Source: Chaunax sp. Z400
Lineage: Eukaryota > Chordata > Actinopteri > Lophiiformes > Chaunacidae
DNA: 64,000 nucleotides
Reading direction: 5' to 3'
NCBI GenBank assembly: GCA_037577475.1
Contig: JBAGJB010000137.1
Location: 291,501-355,500 of the forward strand
Shown here: in pieces, positions 1-17,200 of the stretch
How the letters are laid out: the number at the start of each line of letters is the position of its first letter
Position numbering within the stretch: the first letter of the stretch is position 1
Position numbers and translations under genes: made by a program
The notes under the pieces: model-generated
Database searches by the model: none
Told to the model about the DNA's origin: nothing
The model's input: only the letters and a program-made list of their open reading frames with translations

Positions 1-29
1 GCTGATTGACTGACCCTGTAAACCTGCTC

Positions 30-190
30 CTAGCATTAGGAATCATGTGTTTATCATGATTTTTCTTTATGGCTGATCTGGATCTATTCTTCTGTCATCT
101 AGATTTATTGCTTACCTTCTCATATACATGGAATCCATTTAATGACCAAATCTCTATTGTCTCAGCTAAGTATTGGTGGCGGTGCCATGT
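30..190. repeat. Dispersed repeat of unknown family, copy 1
   Basis: This stretch aligns by eye with 52740-52900 near the other end of the window. Shared blocks include a T-rich start, a CATCTAGAT/TATCTAGAT block, an ATCCATTT block and a nearly identical stretch around ATTGGTGGC followed by GTGCC and GTCTCT. The two copies are diverged by substitutions and small indels, so this is an old dispersed repeat and not a recent duplication. I cannot name the family. Confidence 0.5.
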
Positions 191-1493
191 CTCTACCCCC
201 CATATTTGCCCCCCAGCAAATCTCACACATCCAAATGATCCACAATCTGCATTCGCACCCATATTAATGTCAAAAAATACATTTGTCCAAGTTACAACCT
301 TACAGAAAAAGTTCAAAATCTGTTGACAAATTTTTGAGATATCGTGCAAACAATCAGACAAACGTAGCAGATCACAAAACCTGCTCCAACCCTCGTTGAC
401 ATAGATCAATATGTGTTTGTAGTGTGAACAACAGCCCAAACAACTGGTGTATTCAGTTCATGCTGGGGAACAGTTTGTCTTTTTACCTGATAAATAATTA
501 AGCTATCAGAATTGAAATTCATTCTATCAAATGACAAACGGATGAATGTGTGAATAGTTTCAGCCTTTCTTCAGTGTACAGGTAGGAGCAGCAGCAGTGA
601 ATTCAATAGATGGTGTCATTGCTCAACTTACCAGCAAACCACCTCCATGACCAAAACTCTGTTTATTGGTCAAACTCAGAGTTTCATAGGGACATTATGA
701 AACTGTATGTAGCTGTAAACACATAAACCCTTTGTGTGACTATGAGGAGTAAATCCTGTAATACTGGAAAAGTATCAGGAGAACTGAGATGTCTCCAGGG
801 AGCATCCATAATGACTTTGGTAAATAGTTTTTAAATATTGTCTTGGTTTTAATGTCATACTTTTGAAAATGATAGTTGTGTGTCAAAGCTGTGGCTAAAC
901 ATCTTTTCCACAGCAGGCACCAAGGTTGTGTGTTTCTGTGTGTCCCCATGAAACATGGAAGTTTTTCATTCAAGTTGAATATTTTTAACTCACTGAATAC
1001 TCTTTGCATTGACTTTATATAATTACACCACACAAAAATTGCTTCATGTTTGGTGTGAACACACGAGAACTGTTTTCAACAGACATTATATCTGGAGAGA
1101 TTTAAGTCTGTTGGACTTCAACAGATATTTCCTGTAAAAGACAGGAAATATACAGAAACAGAAACTGGATAGCGAGCTGCTCCGTTCTGCCATTGTGACT
1201 TTAACACACAACGGTGAGGCTCGATAAAGGTGTAAGGGGACTGCCTTGAACAGACCTTCTTCCTCAGGTGGGTTCAGTGGCAGCCTCTGCTCCCGTAGCC
1301 CAGCTTGGGTCACTCGTATGTTGGACTGAGTCCTCGCATGCAGCTGGGGAACAGGACAGCAGGATCTCCCCGCTAAAACTTGACTAATGTCGTTAGTAGT
1401 TAGTTATGTAATGTGGTTGTTTTTAGTTGGTGACAAGTCATTTTAAATGATGTTACTGTATGACTGTACTAGAGCAGCCTTACGCAAGCTTAT
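191..1493. other. Non-coding stretch, no gene recognised
   Basis: I see only short chance ORFs on both strands and no splice-flanked conserved exon. The missing first exon(s) of the naa15-like gene were looked for here and not found; they probably lie left of the window. Confidence 0.5.
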
Positions 1494-2769
1494 TATACTG
1501 AACAAAAATATAAACGCAACACTTTTGTTGTTGATTGTGGCCTGTGGAATGTCGGTCCACTCCTCTTCAATGGCTGTGCGAAGTTACTGGATATTGGCAG
1601 GAACTGGAACACGCTGTCATATACACCGATCCAGAGCATCCCAAACATGCTCAATGGGTGACATGTCCGGGGAGTATGGAGGCCATGCAAGGACTGGGAT
1701 GTTTTCAGCTTCCAGGAATTGTGTACAGATCCTTGCAACGTGGGGCCGTGCATTATAATGCTGCAACATGAGGTGATGGTGGTGGATGAATGGCACAACA
1801 ACGGGCCTCAGGATCTCGTCACGGTATCTCTGTGCATTCACAATGCCATCAATAAAAAGCACCTGTGTTGGTTGTCCGTAGCATATGCCTGCCCATACCA
1901 TAACCCCACCGCCACCATGGGACACTCTATTCACAACGTTGACATCAGCAAACCGCTCACCCACATGACGCCATACACGCTGTCTGCCATCTGCCCGGTA
2001 CAGTGAAAACCGGGATTCATCCGTGAAGAGAACACTTCTCCAAAGTGACAGACACCATCGAAGGTGAGCATTTGCCCACTCAAGTCGGTTACGACGACGA
2101 ACTGCAGTCAGGTCAAGACCCCGGTGAGGACGACGAGCATGCAGATGAGCTTCCCTGAGACGGTTTCTGACAGTTTGTGCAGAAATTCTTTGGTTATGCA
2201 AACCAATTGTTGCATCAGCTGTCCGGGTGGCTGGTCTCAGACGATCTTGCAGGGGAAGATGCCGGATGTGGAGGTCCTGGCTGGCGTGGTTACACGTGGT
2301 CTGCGTTTGTCAGGCCGGTTGGATGCACTGCCAAAGTCTCGGAAACGACTTTGGAGACGGCTTATGGGAGAGAAATGAACATTCAATTCACGGGCAACAG
2401 CTCTGGTGGACATTCCTGCAGTCAGCATGCCAATTGCACGCTCCCTCACAACTTGCGACATCTGTGGCGTTGTGCTGTGTGATGAAACTGCACATTTTAG
2501 AGTGGCCTTTTATTGTGACCAACCTAAGGCACACCTGTGCAATAATCATGCTGTCTAATCAGCATCTTGATATGCCACACCTGTCAGGTGGATGGATTAT
2601 CTCTGCAAAGGAGAAGTGCTCACTAACACAGATTTAAACAAGTTTGTGAACAAAATTTGAGAGAAATGGGCCTTTTGTGTACATAGAAAAAGTTTTAGAT
2701 CTTTGCTTTCAACACATGAAAAATTGGAGCTGAAACAAAAGTGTTGCGTTTATAATTTTGTTCAGTATA
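1494..2769 (-). mobile_element. Tc1/mariner-type DNA transposon, decayed
   Basis: The element is about 1.28 kb. It is bounded by inverted repeats of roughly 30-36 bp: the left end reads TACTGAACAAAAATATAAAC and the right end is its near-perfect reverse complement before GTTCAGTATA. TA dinucleotides flank both ends, as expected for Tc1-like insertion. The interior holds one transposase reading frame on the minus strand, described separately. The length, terminal repeats and single ORF fit an originally autonomous Tc1-like element. Confidence 0.92.
1510..2461 (-). pseudogene. Tc1-like transposase pseudogene
   Basis: The N-terminal helix-turn-helix part (starting MSQVVRERAIGML at 2461) is out of frame with the catalytic part, which resumes near 2201, so at least one frameshift lies around 2200-2240. 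The DDE domain shows the first aspartate in LFTDESRF. The second aspartate is lost: the usual HDNARPH reads HYNARPH. The C-terminal PYSPDMSPIEHVWDAL is present, but the frame then hits TGA at 1614-1616, where the family has arginine, and TAA further on where glutamine is expected. The R-to-C and R-to-stop changes look like CpG decay. With the catalytic Asp gone this copy cannot make active transposase. Confidence 0.88.
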
Positions 2770-7224
<4,455 letters not shown>

Positions 7225-7650
7225 GCTCTGAGGAGGAGGAGGAGGTGCGAGCACGCCGCCAGATGCCACCATTGCCCGACTCCCCCATCCCCCAGACCCT
7301 GGGCTATGGCTGCTGTGAGTTGCCCTCACATTGCACTGATCTGGATGGACTGAGCGCCACAGGAGAAGGACCTGAGCCAGCACGGGGAGGGAGGCGAGGC
7401 CCATTTATCTTTTTTAGACAATAAGACAGATCCTGCCCACAGCTGCTCTGGAACTGAATAAAGACTGACAGATACGGTTTGGAGAGGCAAAAGAAGAGTC
7501 TGAGAAAAGTGGACACTGGCAGGCAAAGATGGCTTCTGTAAACACAGTCTAGGTTTTCTATAACTCCTGTGTTTTCACGCCATGTCCTTCTCGAAGGTGC
7601 TTCTGCTTCTCACATTTTTAAAAGTAATTTATATATTACAAATTAATAAA
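7225..7650 (+). terminator. naa15-like 3' UTR with two poly(A) signals
   Basis: After the TGA at 7222-7224 there is non-coding sequence with AATAAA at 7457-7462 and again at 7645-7650. Either could direct 3'-end formation. The GAG-rich start of the UTR opens a short ORF (7221-7424) that I take to be chance. Confidence 0.6.
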
Positions 7651-8744
7651 ACAATGGTTGCAAAACCAAACCAAGTCATTCTGATGTTTGTGCTGATGGG
7701 AGGGTGTTGTTCAGAATGAGCTGCTGAACAGGAAGAAGAGAAATGCTGCTGTTCTGAATGAGCTGCCTTTAAATGTCAGAGATTATAGGAAGGCCTTGGC
7801 ATGTCTGCACCTCTTCAGTTTGATGTGGTGGGAGAAGACTGAGCTATCCATAGAGCCCACTTATTCTCAGCTTAACCTGATCCTATTAATCAACCACCAA
7901 GGAGTTGAGTAAAACTGAATGGATTGTGCCGACATCCAGGTAGAGCAAACTAGATCTAATAAAATGGTACAATCTTTAGTTTGGAAGAAAAGAATTTACT
8001 CTGGCAAGCAATCAGTCATTCTACATAATGGATGATGCATATGTGTCCAGAGCTCTGGGAAATGTCTTTAGTGTGTTTCACATCTCAGCCCTGAAGAGCA
8101 CAGACCCAAGATCTCACTAAACAGGTCAGTAAAAGGGCATGTGGCAAAAAAATAATCCCATTCATAAAACCATGTTCACCCTATAAAGGCTGGGGCATGG
8201 AAATGAGCCTGATGAGTGGTTCTGTACAGTGAATCATGGCAGCAACCAAGAGGAAGAGGAGTTCTGACTGGACGTGCTTGTGGGTGATGAAGGTTGAAAA
8301 GCAGGCGTTAACTCTTTTTCACGTAGTTTTCTAGAAACGCCTGTACATCTATCAAGCAGCATTACTCATGAGTTTCACAGCAGTATTTATTTACACTCAG
8401 AGGTATTAGAAAAAGGGCGTTTTGTTATGAAGTTGTCCATTAAGATTAGGACTCGATAAGGAGTGTGATGATGGAGGGCTGAAGGTGGAGCATCTTCACT
8501 CTAGTGACACAAAAACTACCTGAAAACTAAAATCATACTTGGTGATATATGTACGGTATTTGCTCTGCTATTCTTTAATGGTATTTGATATGTGGGATTA
8601 CTGCCACTGATGATGTCATCAGTTATTTACCATACAGTGTAGCCCTCCCCTCTGTGCTCCATCGGTGGAGGATGTGATGGCGCTGATGAAACATTAAACA
8701 GACTTAGAATAGTTGATCACTTCAGGCACAATTAACATTGCTGG
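7651..8744. other. Intergenic stretch, nothing recognised
   Basis: No coding exon or clear repeat was identified. It lies between the 3' end of the naa15-like gene and a SINE. Confidence 0.45.
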
Positions 8745-9046
8745 TTTAAATGGTAACAGGACTGTACTTATATGTCACCTTTCTAGTCTGACTGACCAAT
8801 CAAAGCTTTACAACTGCAGCCAGCATTCACCCATTCACACCAACATTCATACAGTGGTGACATTCAAACCATGCAAGGCTCCAGCTGCTCATTAGGAGCA
8901 GTAACCATTCACACAAACACTCACACACCTCTGGAACAGATGGAGCAAACTGGGGTTCAGTATCTGCCCAAGGACACTTCAACATGTAGACTGCAGGGGC
9001 TGGGGATCGAACCACCGACCTTCTGATATGTGGACGACTGCCCCCA
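8745..9046 (-). repeat. tRNA-headed SINE-like repeat, copy 1
   Basis: The same family recurs at 55285-55500. The shared order is TTTCTAGTCTGACTGACCA, CAAAGCTTTACAAC, TTGGGGTTCAGTATC(T)TGCCC, AAGGACACTTC, GGGGATCGAACCACCG. The last block is the reverse complement of a pol III B box (GGTTCGATCC), so the tRNA-like head lies on the minus strand at the right end. This copy is cut off before the A box. It is a common type of teleost interspersed repeat; the family name is not certain. Confidence 0.75.
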
Positions 9047-9887
9047 ATCATCATATCATAAACTTTAAATGTTCATGATAACCTGGATCTATAATTACCA
9101 TATTAAATGAAATTAAATGTGAGGCATCATATGATCTGGGAACAGTTCACTGCCTCAGCATCACCAAATGATTCATTAGTATGAGTTTTGATACAGGAGT
9201 TTCCTCAAACTACTCAAAACTGACTCATCAGTTCTTTAATGGTACTGAATATTTGTGTTAAACTACAGCTGGGATTTAACATGTATGTTAAGGGTAAGAA
9301 TGAATGTTTCACTGTCTTTCATGACTATTTCTATGTTTTATGTTGACAAATATGACCTGATATCAGACCACCTCTTTTCACCTTCTTTTGCTATGAAAGG
9401 GAACAAACATGCATAGGAGGGTCCTGCCTCGGTGGAGGTTTCTTAGTTCCTCCACAGGAGCACCTGCTGATGCTGCAGCCAATGAAAAAGCCACAGACGT
9501 GAGAGCAGAGGGAACGTACCCCCCTGTAAAAAAGCTATTTGTCCCTCCAACAAATAATTTATAAAGTATGAGCACAATAGGGATAATAATTAAAAATGTG
9601 TATTTAACAGAAGACACTTTATAATAATTCACAAACAAGCACATCACATGTTGAAGGTTTTCATGTATCCTGCTCAGTGGTCTGAACCGCTGAAGAGCAG
9701 ACATACGTCATCACTACGTCTCCTTTAGATGGAAACAACGTCAACATGAAAAAAACAGCAGCACTTTGTGCACATCAAACAAATCCACTTTATGATTTTC
9801 TTTACTTCTCCAAAGAGTGAAGGACAGTAGAAGAAGAGGTGTGGTGTCAGGTCATCCACAGAGAGGATGAGGATGTAAACTGTGGAC
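9047..9887. other. Intergenic stretch, nothing recognised
   Basis: There are no conserved exons. The ORF at 9378-9704 (-) has no recognisable domain and looks like chance. Confidence 0.4.
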
Positions 9888-11235
9888 CAGGGGCCTCATT
9901 TCTAAAGGTTGCTGCACACAAAAAGTAGTGTAAACGGGGGTTAAATGTGTGTAAACATCTTTCACCACAAACGTTGGTGTTTATAGAGAATTTCTCAGCA
10001 GAAAAAGGTTCAGATTTCTACGTCTACTTTCACCCTGATGTAGAGTCAGAATCAGAGACACTCGATGGTTTTATCACTAAATAAAGTTCAGTCAGAAGTA
10101 AAAACACAGATGAATGTAAAACACACATCAGCACATATATATTTCATAATGTATAAACCTGCCTCTGATGGTGGATATAGTCTATATTTATTTGTTAGAG
10201 CCTAAATGCATAAATATGTAAATGTAATTTGATGTCATTTAATGTCATGAATTATTTGTTCCATCTTTAATTGAATGTCAGCATTGTGTATCAGTCAGGA
10301 AGTGAGACTTTTCCTCTGTGTGTCAAACAGTTTCTGACTGCAGTCAAAATGTTGTTTTTAAAGGCTAAAAAAAACAAACAAATATGGACAGAAGCAGGAT
10401 GTTTGGTCAGATAAAAACATGTTCTGAATTTTAGGAACCATTCCATCTATCTTTTTTCAGCTGTGTGTTTTCCACCTTCCTTTTGACTCTGCAACAGTTG
10501 GTTGTTTGATCCAACCCTGTTCACCATCCACCACATGCTTCTGTCAGACAAACTGCTGGAGACACAGCTGACTTGTCCTTTAACTGTGCTTTATTAACAC
10601 AATGCAAAACATCAACATGAGCTCTGAGCAAGTAACACCAGAGAATCTCAACCAACCTTGTTGATCACTCAAACTGTGACACCGTAGCTACTAATTCTAG
10701 CTCTCTGATTGGCTAGACAGCATGTCAGTCTACAGTATTACCCAATACCTTCAGCCTGTTTCCTTTTATTTGATATTCCACTGCTAAGCCCTCCAAACAA
10801 AACAGGTTTACGGTGATGAGAACCTCTAACTCACACTCTGCTGTGTGAGTTAGGATTGGCGTCAGAAGGTGGTGTATGGACAAACATACGATTTGCGTGC
10901 GCACAAAAATATCCTGATTTATAAAACAGTGCGCATGCACGTCGTACGCTGATTTCCCTTTATAAATCACTAACTTCTCTAACTGTGGCGCACCTGTGCG
11001 ACCTGCATGGCACGCCCACAGTTGCCTATACAAAGCCAGTGAAACGGCCCTGATTAATATTCATGATTACTGAATTAATTAGGAGCATCACGGGGAAACG
11101 GGCAAAAAAAAAAGAAACTTCACACATTGTGAAGCTGAAGTTCTTGTCGGAGTGGTGGAAACAAGAAAGGCAACACTCTTTGGAGGACACTCTGCTGGAG
11201 CAACAAGCACCAAAAAGACCTCACAATGGTAGTAA

Positions 11236-11535
11236 GTGACCGGAGCCGTTAATGCTGCTGCCTCAGAAGGTCGGACTATGGCAGAGGTCAAAAAGAAGAG
11301 GTCCCACCTGAAAGTCAATGCAAAGAAGCGCATCGCGTTACACCGGCGGAGTGTGTGTCCCACGGGGGTTGGAGTCGGGAAACTGGAGCTCACACCAATC
11401 AGTGTGAGCTCACACCAAAGGGAATCTCTCCTGAGTGGAGTTGTGACGGAGGCGGAGGAGGACACAGATTCCATGCAGGGCGGATGGCATGACTCAGGTA
11501 GGAAGATTGTATTCATTTGTTTTAAACGAGTGTAA
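11236..11535 (+). pseudogene. Harbinger Myb-like accessory protein, remnant
   Basis: The frame contains KKKRSHLKVNAKKRIALHRR, then a glycine-rich link, then LLSGVVTEAEEDTDS. This order matches the region after the Myb/SANT domain in Harbinger accessory proteins (NAIF1-like), which carry the transposase into the nucleus and bind the ends. The DNA-binding helices upstream are not intact in this frame, and the conserved ELSP-type link seems altered by indels. It is probably non-functional. Confidence 0.65.
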
Positions 11536-11879
11536 ACCAGATACATTAAGGTTGTGTTAACACATTTGTGCACACAGAATTGGACTCTATTTACAAAAAG
11601 TGGCAAATAAATAGTCATTTCCATGCTTCGTGTCATCTTTTTTACAACAGATGCATCACATTAACAGCATGGCACCAGCGTTTGCCTCAAATGTTTGGGG
11701 GAAAGGGGTCAGGGTCCGGGCCAACGCGACCATGGGGGGTAATGGCACATTCTTCATCTGTGCTTCACAACGCCCTCACAATGTTGCACACGTTTTCGGG
11801 GAGTATCCTAGGTTATTGAACAGGATAGACAACTACAACAGTGAAAAGATAACATGTCTAAGATTTTTACATTGATTAT

Positions 11880-12523
11880 TCTTACCTAGAAGCCATCCAA
11901 CACGCACAGCTCCAGCATCAAGGTTGAGCCCAACACTGTGTCTCAATATAAATGAATCCTGGGTTGACCCAGGCCACCAAGCCACTACATCTGTGAGTAA
12001 CATGTCCGCATCACATATGATTTGGACATTGATTGAATTAAAATGTTGGCGCTTGATGAGCGCAAATTCGTTTTCACTCGGGCGCTTATAGCAACATGCG
12101 TGCAGTCAATAGCTGCAAATTGCGCTTTTTTGTTTGCCTGTTCACCCTGTAAGGAAACTATGTACAGGTGCGACAAACCAATTATACCAGCTAAGACTTC
12201 TGGCATAACACGGCTGAAGGTTGGCTGGGATATCCCTGACCTGTCAGCTCCCTCTGAAAAGTGGCGGTTGCCAGAAATCCGAGGGTTGACAGGATTTGAA
12301 TTTGGGCTGCACGGGATGGTTCCTGGGGGTGCGTCGCTGTAATGCTGGGCCCAGTGCAGCCCAGAGATCCAAGAGGACCGCTCGTCATCATTGGCCAGAA
12401 GGTCCTGATGGTCCCTGAAGAATCGCTCCCTTTGAAGTCATCCGTTCGCCACATCTTCCAACAGTGCCAAATCAGCCATTGTGAGTCATTACGCATTGTG
12501 ATAAGACTCCTTTTTATACCCAA
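11880..12523 (-). pseudogene. HARBI1-like Harbinger transposase remnant
   Basis: On the minus strand, one frame reads LSTLGFLATATFQRELT followed by GYPSQPS, which corresponds to the (L)RFxATGxFQxxxGDxxGISQxT region of Harbinger nucleases. After a frameshift the next frame reads MPEVLAGIIGL and then AAIDCTHVAI, the family's IDCTHV catalytic-core motif with the first aspartate. The later DDE residues were not found in one open frame. It is a decayed copy. Confidence 0.72.
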
Positions 12524-13534
12524 CTATTTTATAGAACCTAAAAAGCTACAGGTGTGGGAATTATCCGTATTGTAAATGACAAACAGTTCTGTGTGACATG
12601 TTAAATGGTTAATAATGATTATTGGTATACAGGCTGTCAAAGCACGGTTACAAAGCCCACTACACAAAACACATTTAAAACTTTAAAACGAGATAAATCA
12701 AAGTAAGAGTCATAACAAGTGAGCCTACTCTGAAACAAAAATATACTATAGTCTATATAATACCAAGAAATGAAACTGTGCATTTGCATCGGAATTTGGC
12801 ATCGAAAAAGACTTCCGTCTTTTGACCGACGGTTTACTTTTTTATTTGCGAATGAATTTCAGTAACATATAAATATTGTTTGATATGTTCGTTTGCAATG
12901 ACAGATATATCTGTTTGAATTTATTCTCCAGGGAGGATCAATCAAACATCTGTTTAATTAATTATTTTTTGGGTTCGAGTGGTTATATTTGGATTTATTT
13001 CACACACTGGTATTAATTTCACACTCCGTTTCTCCGTTTCATCCTTTCACCACCTGAGTCGTAGTTTCCCAGTTTCTCCATTTCTGTGCTTACGGATGGG
13101 TCAGAGTTACCGTGGAGGACCAAACATTCTCCCGTCAAGTTTGCTTTTTATAAATCCCACGGATTGCGGAGAAAGCGGCGTGGCCTTCTTTCGTGCGTAC
13201 ATAGCGTTTATAAATGAGGCCCCTGATCTTAGAATGAAATATGGTTTAACAGTACGTCCACTCTACAGACCGCCTGGAGCACAGAGGATTTTAATCTTAA
13301 TATTTCACATGAAATGAGCTGACAGACTTCATCTCTCAGCTCAGACTATTTCATGTAATTAGTTTACTGTAACGTTACAATGGACAGATGAGGAAAACAA
13401 TAAAAACAGAAAAAGTGACAGACATCAGAAATACATCACCTGGAGATTCAGTAAGGTGGTTGTATAAGTCAGGTTAGTCCACCTTTATGAAGAAACACTG
13501 AAAGGACACTAATGAACTTCATTCATTTAATTTC

Positions 13535-13540
13535 TTTATT
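13535..13540 (-). terminator. Candidate poly(A) signal for malate synthase
   Basis: TTTATT on the plus strand is AATAAA on the minus strand. It is about 665 bp past the malate synthase stop codon. If used, the 31-bp minisatellite would lie inside the 3' UTR. This is inference from position only. Confidence 0.3.
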
Positions 13541-13569
13541 TTATATGTAAATATGCAAATCTTTTGGCA

Positions 13570-14014
13570 CCCACAGCTGCACCAGTATCAGACCTTCAAA
13601 CCCACAGCTGCACCAGTATCAGACCTTCAAACCCACAGCTGCACCAGTAGCAGACCTTCAAACCCACAGCTGCACCAGTATCAGACCTTCAAACCCACAG
13701 CTGCACCAGTATCAGACTTTCAAACCCACAGCTGCACCAGTATCAGACCTTCAAACCCACAGCTGTACCAGTATCAGACCTTCAAACCCACAGCTGCACC
13801 GGTGTCCAGACCTTCAAACCCACAGCTGCACCAGTGTCCAGACCTTCAAACCCACAGCTGCACCAGTATCAGACCTTCAAACCCACAGCTGCACCAGCAT
13901 CAGACCTTCAAACCCACAGCTGCACCAGTAGCAGACCTTCAAACCCACAGCTGCACCAGTATCAGACCTTCAAACCCACAGCTGCACCAGTATAAGACCT
14001 TTAAACCCACAGCT
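13570..14014. repeat. 31-bp minisatellite, 15 units
   Basis: Fifteen head-to-tail units begin CCCACAGCTGCACCAG and continue with a TATCAGACCTTCAAA-type tail. Most are 31 bp and two are 32 bp (GTGTCCAGACC variants). There are scattered substitutions such as TAGCAG, AGACTTT and AGCTGTACC. Because 31 is not a multiple of three, the reading frame rotates every unit, so the 185-codon ORF over it is an artefact. The last unit decays near 14014. Confidence 0.97.
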
Positions 14015-14204
14015 GCTTCTTCAAAGGAGACCACTATAACCCACACACATTTTCTTACACGTCTGCAATTAAGGATTATTTTCATAAACCATCTGATTTT
14101 CTTCAACTGACTCTTCAGATTAAATCTCTCAAGTAAACAGCGATAATTAAACTAATGTAAGTGATGTCTCTGAATGTAGAGAGCTTGAAGCCATCCTTCG
14201 GCCT

Positions 14205-17200
14205 TCACAGTTTGGATCGGTGCATGTCTGCGTCCACAGCCTCCACCTGTCTAGAGCTGTGGGAGCTGAGAAAGGTGTGGTCCTGGTTCAGGTAGGTAGT
14301 GATGAACTCTGGAAAATCTCTCCTCAGGACCACCTCCAGGAACATGTCTGCTGCTGTGTGTAACCTCTGTTTAGCCCTGAACATGACAGACAGAGACACA
14401 TGACGGATGAAACAGTTGGTCTATAAATGAATGAGTACTGACCTGCTGATGTTAACTGGTCCTATAGTGATTTACTGGTCTTTAACTTTAATGTGCTTCA
14501 CAGCATTGTGCCAAACAAGCTATTGTACAACTTTGCTGGGAACAGTTCAGTTTCTGTAACCGCTTATCCTGTGTAGGGTTGTGGGGGGCCGGAGCCTATC
14601 CCAGCTGACTTTGGGCGGGAGCCGGGGTTCACCCTGGACAAGTCACCAGTTCATCACTGGACCACATAGAAAGACAAACAACCATTCAGACTCACCCTGT
14701 GCCGACCTGATGGGAACAGTTAAAAAAAGAATTTGAAATAATGTATGTGGAGAACATGCAATACTCTGATTGGGAGATGGCATGTTTAAAGGACCAAAAA
14801 CAACCGATTAATACCCGGATGAAGCTACTACAATACAAATGGTTGATGAGAACCTATATTACCCCAGAAAAATTGAACTGTTGGTCCCCTGACATTCCAG
14901 ATACATGAGTTAAACTGCTCCATTGTGTTTGGAAATGTTGAATGGTACAAAATACTGGAAAGCAATCTTTGATATTATTTCAGATATTGTTGGTTTGAAG
15001 GTGCATCACCAAGCAAAATTGTGCATTCTAGGTATCTATCCAGAGAACTTTACCGTTAGCTTAGAGCAGTCAACTTTAATTGACTTTGGAACCCTGCAGG
15101 TCAGGAGAATCTTGAAGAAAAATGGAGATACCTCCAATAAGTGTATGGATGAAGGAGATGGCATCTTGTATTGTATTGGAGAGACTGAGACTGTAACCAG
15201 AGGTAGAGCAGAGGAAATTAAAAATGTGTGGAAACATCTATTGGAGTTTCTTAAACAACACGGTGTGATGAGATGAATTGCTGTAGGTTGCGAGTGTTAT
15301 GTCACAATGTCCATATTTTTATTTATTTTATTTAGATATTACCATCTATATTTAATTAATGTATTTGTAAACATATTGTTTTATGGTATGTATATGGTTT
15401 TATTGTATTATGAAAGTAAAATTCAATAAATCTAGTGTTAAAAAAAAGAAATATGTATGTAGCTATAATCTACAGCTGAAGACCAGTATCCTGACTGGTA
15501 TCTGTAGGGGCACTGGGGAGGAAATCCAACTATAAAACAAGAGTTACGTATGTAACTACGGTTCTATGAATCCTGGATGGTTCCATCTCGCGCATGTGCA
15601 GGTCAAGTAATTATATCAACAAAGTCACCCGTGACCCCTGGATGACCCGAGAGAGTCTATATCTTCCGGTGTGGTCAGAGGATCTGTTCCTGCAGAATCT
15701 TCTTGCGAGGACACGAGGATTCTGAGTGACTGAACGCTTTGGCGGTCATCAAGGACTTATGGAACTGTAGTTACATGCATAACTCGTTCTATTTCATCCT
15801 TCCTGACTGCCAGAGACGGTGCTTCAAGCACTGGATGACTTGTATCAGAAAGGTCACGAAGAATGCTCACGAATTTAAGAGCTCGGAGCCGTCGACAAGA
15901 CGGCCGTTGCCACAGGATGAGGAGCAACATTTACCCTGTAGAACCGAGCAAGGGTGCATGATGAGGACCAGGTAATAGTGGTGCAAATGTCTTGTAGAGG
16001 AACCCCCCTCAAGGCAGCCTATGATGTAGCCATACTCCTGGTAGAGTGGCACTTAATATTCCGAGGCACAGGGAGCCCCTGTGCTTTATAAGAATGCAAG
16101 ACCACATCCACAACCCAATGAGAGAGTTTCTGCATTGACAGTGCAGCCCCCTTCCTGCAGCCTCCATAGCAGATGAAGAGGTTGTCTGTCTCTGTCGTAC
16201 CGGGCACAACAGGTCTGGTGGTCTGTCTGGCCCCCCCTGGTGAGCCTGGGGGATCTAAAGCTGCCAACTCAATGGATTGGTTCATGTGATGGGGAGACAA
16301 TTGCTTGGGCAGGAATGATGGACTTGGCCAGAGAGTGACTCTTGACCCATCTTGAGCTCTCCCATCAGTTTTGCTGATGTTACGGCAAGAAGGAACGCCG
16401 TCTTCATAGACAGCCACTTCAATCCTGCCTGCCCCAGTGGCTCAGATGGGGGTAGCCACAGGGACCTCAGCACTATCTGTAAGTCCCTCGATGGCATTTT
16501 GTGGGCCTGTGGCATTTGAAGCCTCTGGGCTCCCTTCAGGAACCGCTTAATCAAACAGTGAGACCACACAGTCTAATTATCAACCCTCAGATGTCCAGCA
16601 GAGATAACGCAGTATTACAGCCACCGAACATGTGTCTGGGACTTCCTCATGTGCCTCGCACCACTGCAAAAACAACTTCCACCTGTTAGCATAGAGCAAC
16701 CTAGTGGAGGGTGCTCTTGAGCTCAAGATTGTATGGATCACTTACTAGTCACAGAATGCCAAGATTGGGTCCTGGCCTTCAGAGGCCACACGCACAGTCG
16801 CAGATGACTTGGATTCGGGTGCCATATGCGCCCGTCGACCTGAGACAGAACAACGAAGGGAACCACGGCCATCCCGGCCAATGTGGAGCCACCAGAAGTA
16901 AACTGTGACCGCCATGCTGGACTCTGTCCAGCATTGCCACTATAAGTGGAAGCGGGGGAAACGCATGGAGTAGGCTATCTGGCCAAGCATGAGCCACAGC
17001 GTCCTGTCCTAGGGGGCTGGTCATCTTCATCAAGGAGAACCAAAGGGGGCAGTGGGTTGTTGCCTCAAAGGCAAAGAGCTGCAGAATGGTAGCCACATGC
17101 TTTGGAGAAAGGGAGGCTCTCATTGATAAAGAGTCAAGCACCAGCCCCAGGTAACCCGTAACCTGACTGGGTGTAACATTGCTCTTGGTATAATTGACTG

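Larger units (their letters stand above)
9888..13226. mobile_element. PIF-Harbinger-type DNA transposon (two-gene), degenerate
   Basis: The ends are inverted: CAGGGGCCTCATTT at the left (about 9888) and its reverse complement AAATGAGGCCCCTG at the right (to about 13226). GTGCGCA/TTATAAA-rich subterminal segments are near 10890-10970 and 13180-13215. The interior carries both hallmark Harbinger genes, a Myb/SANT-like protein on the plus strand and a HARBI1-type nuclease on the minus strand. The 3-bp target duplication typical of the family is not clear. The left 0.8 kb may include a nested insertion. Confidence 0.75.

Noticed and set aside
13553..14110. Possible CRISPR-like array or repeat protein
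   Set aside because: The 31-bp units are contiguous with no unique spacers, and the period is not a multiple of three, so neither a CRISPR array nor a repeat protein fits. It is a minisatellite.
15739..15975. Short plus-strand ORF mirrored at 19718-19906
   Set aside because: The shared text (FYFIL-DCQRRCFKHWM) comes from the terminal and internal complementary repeats of the DIRS element, not from a gene.
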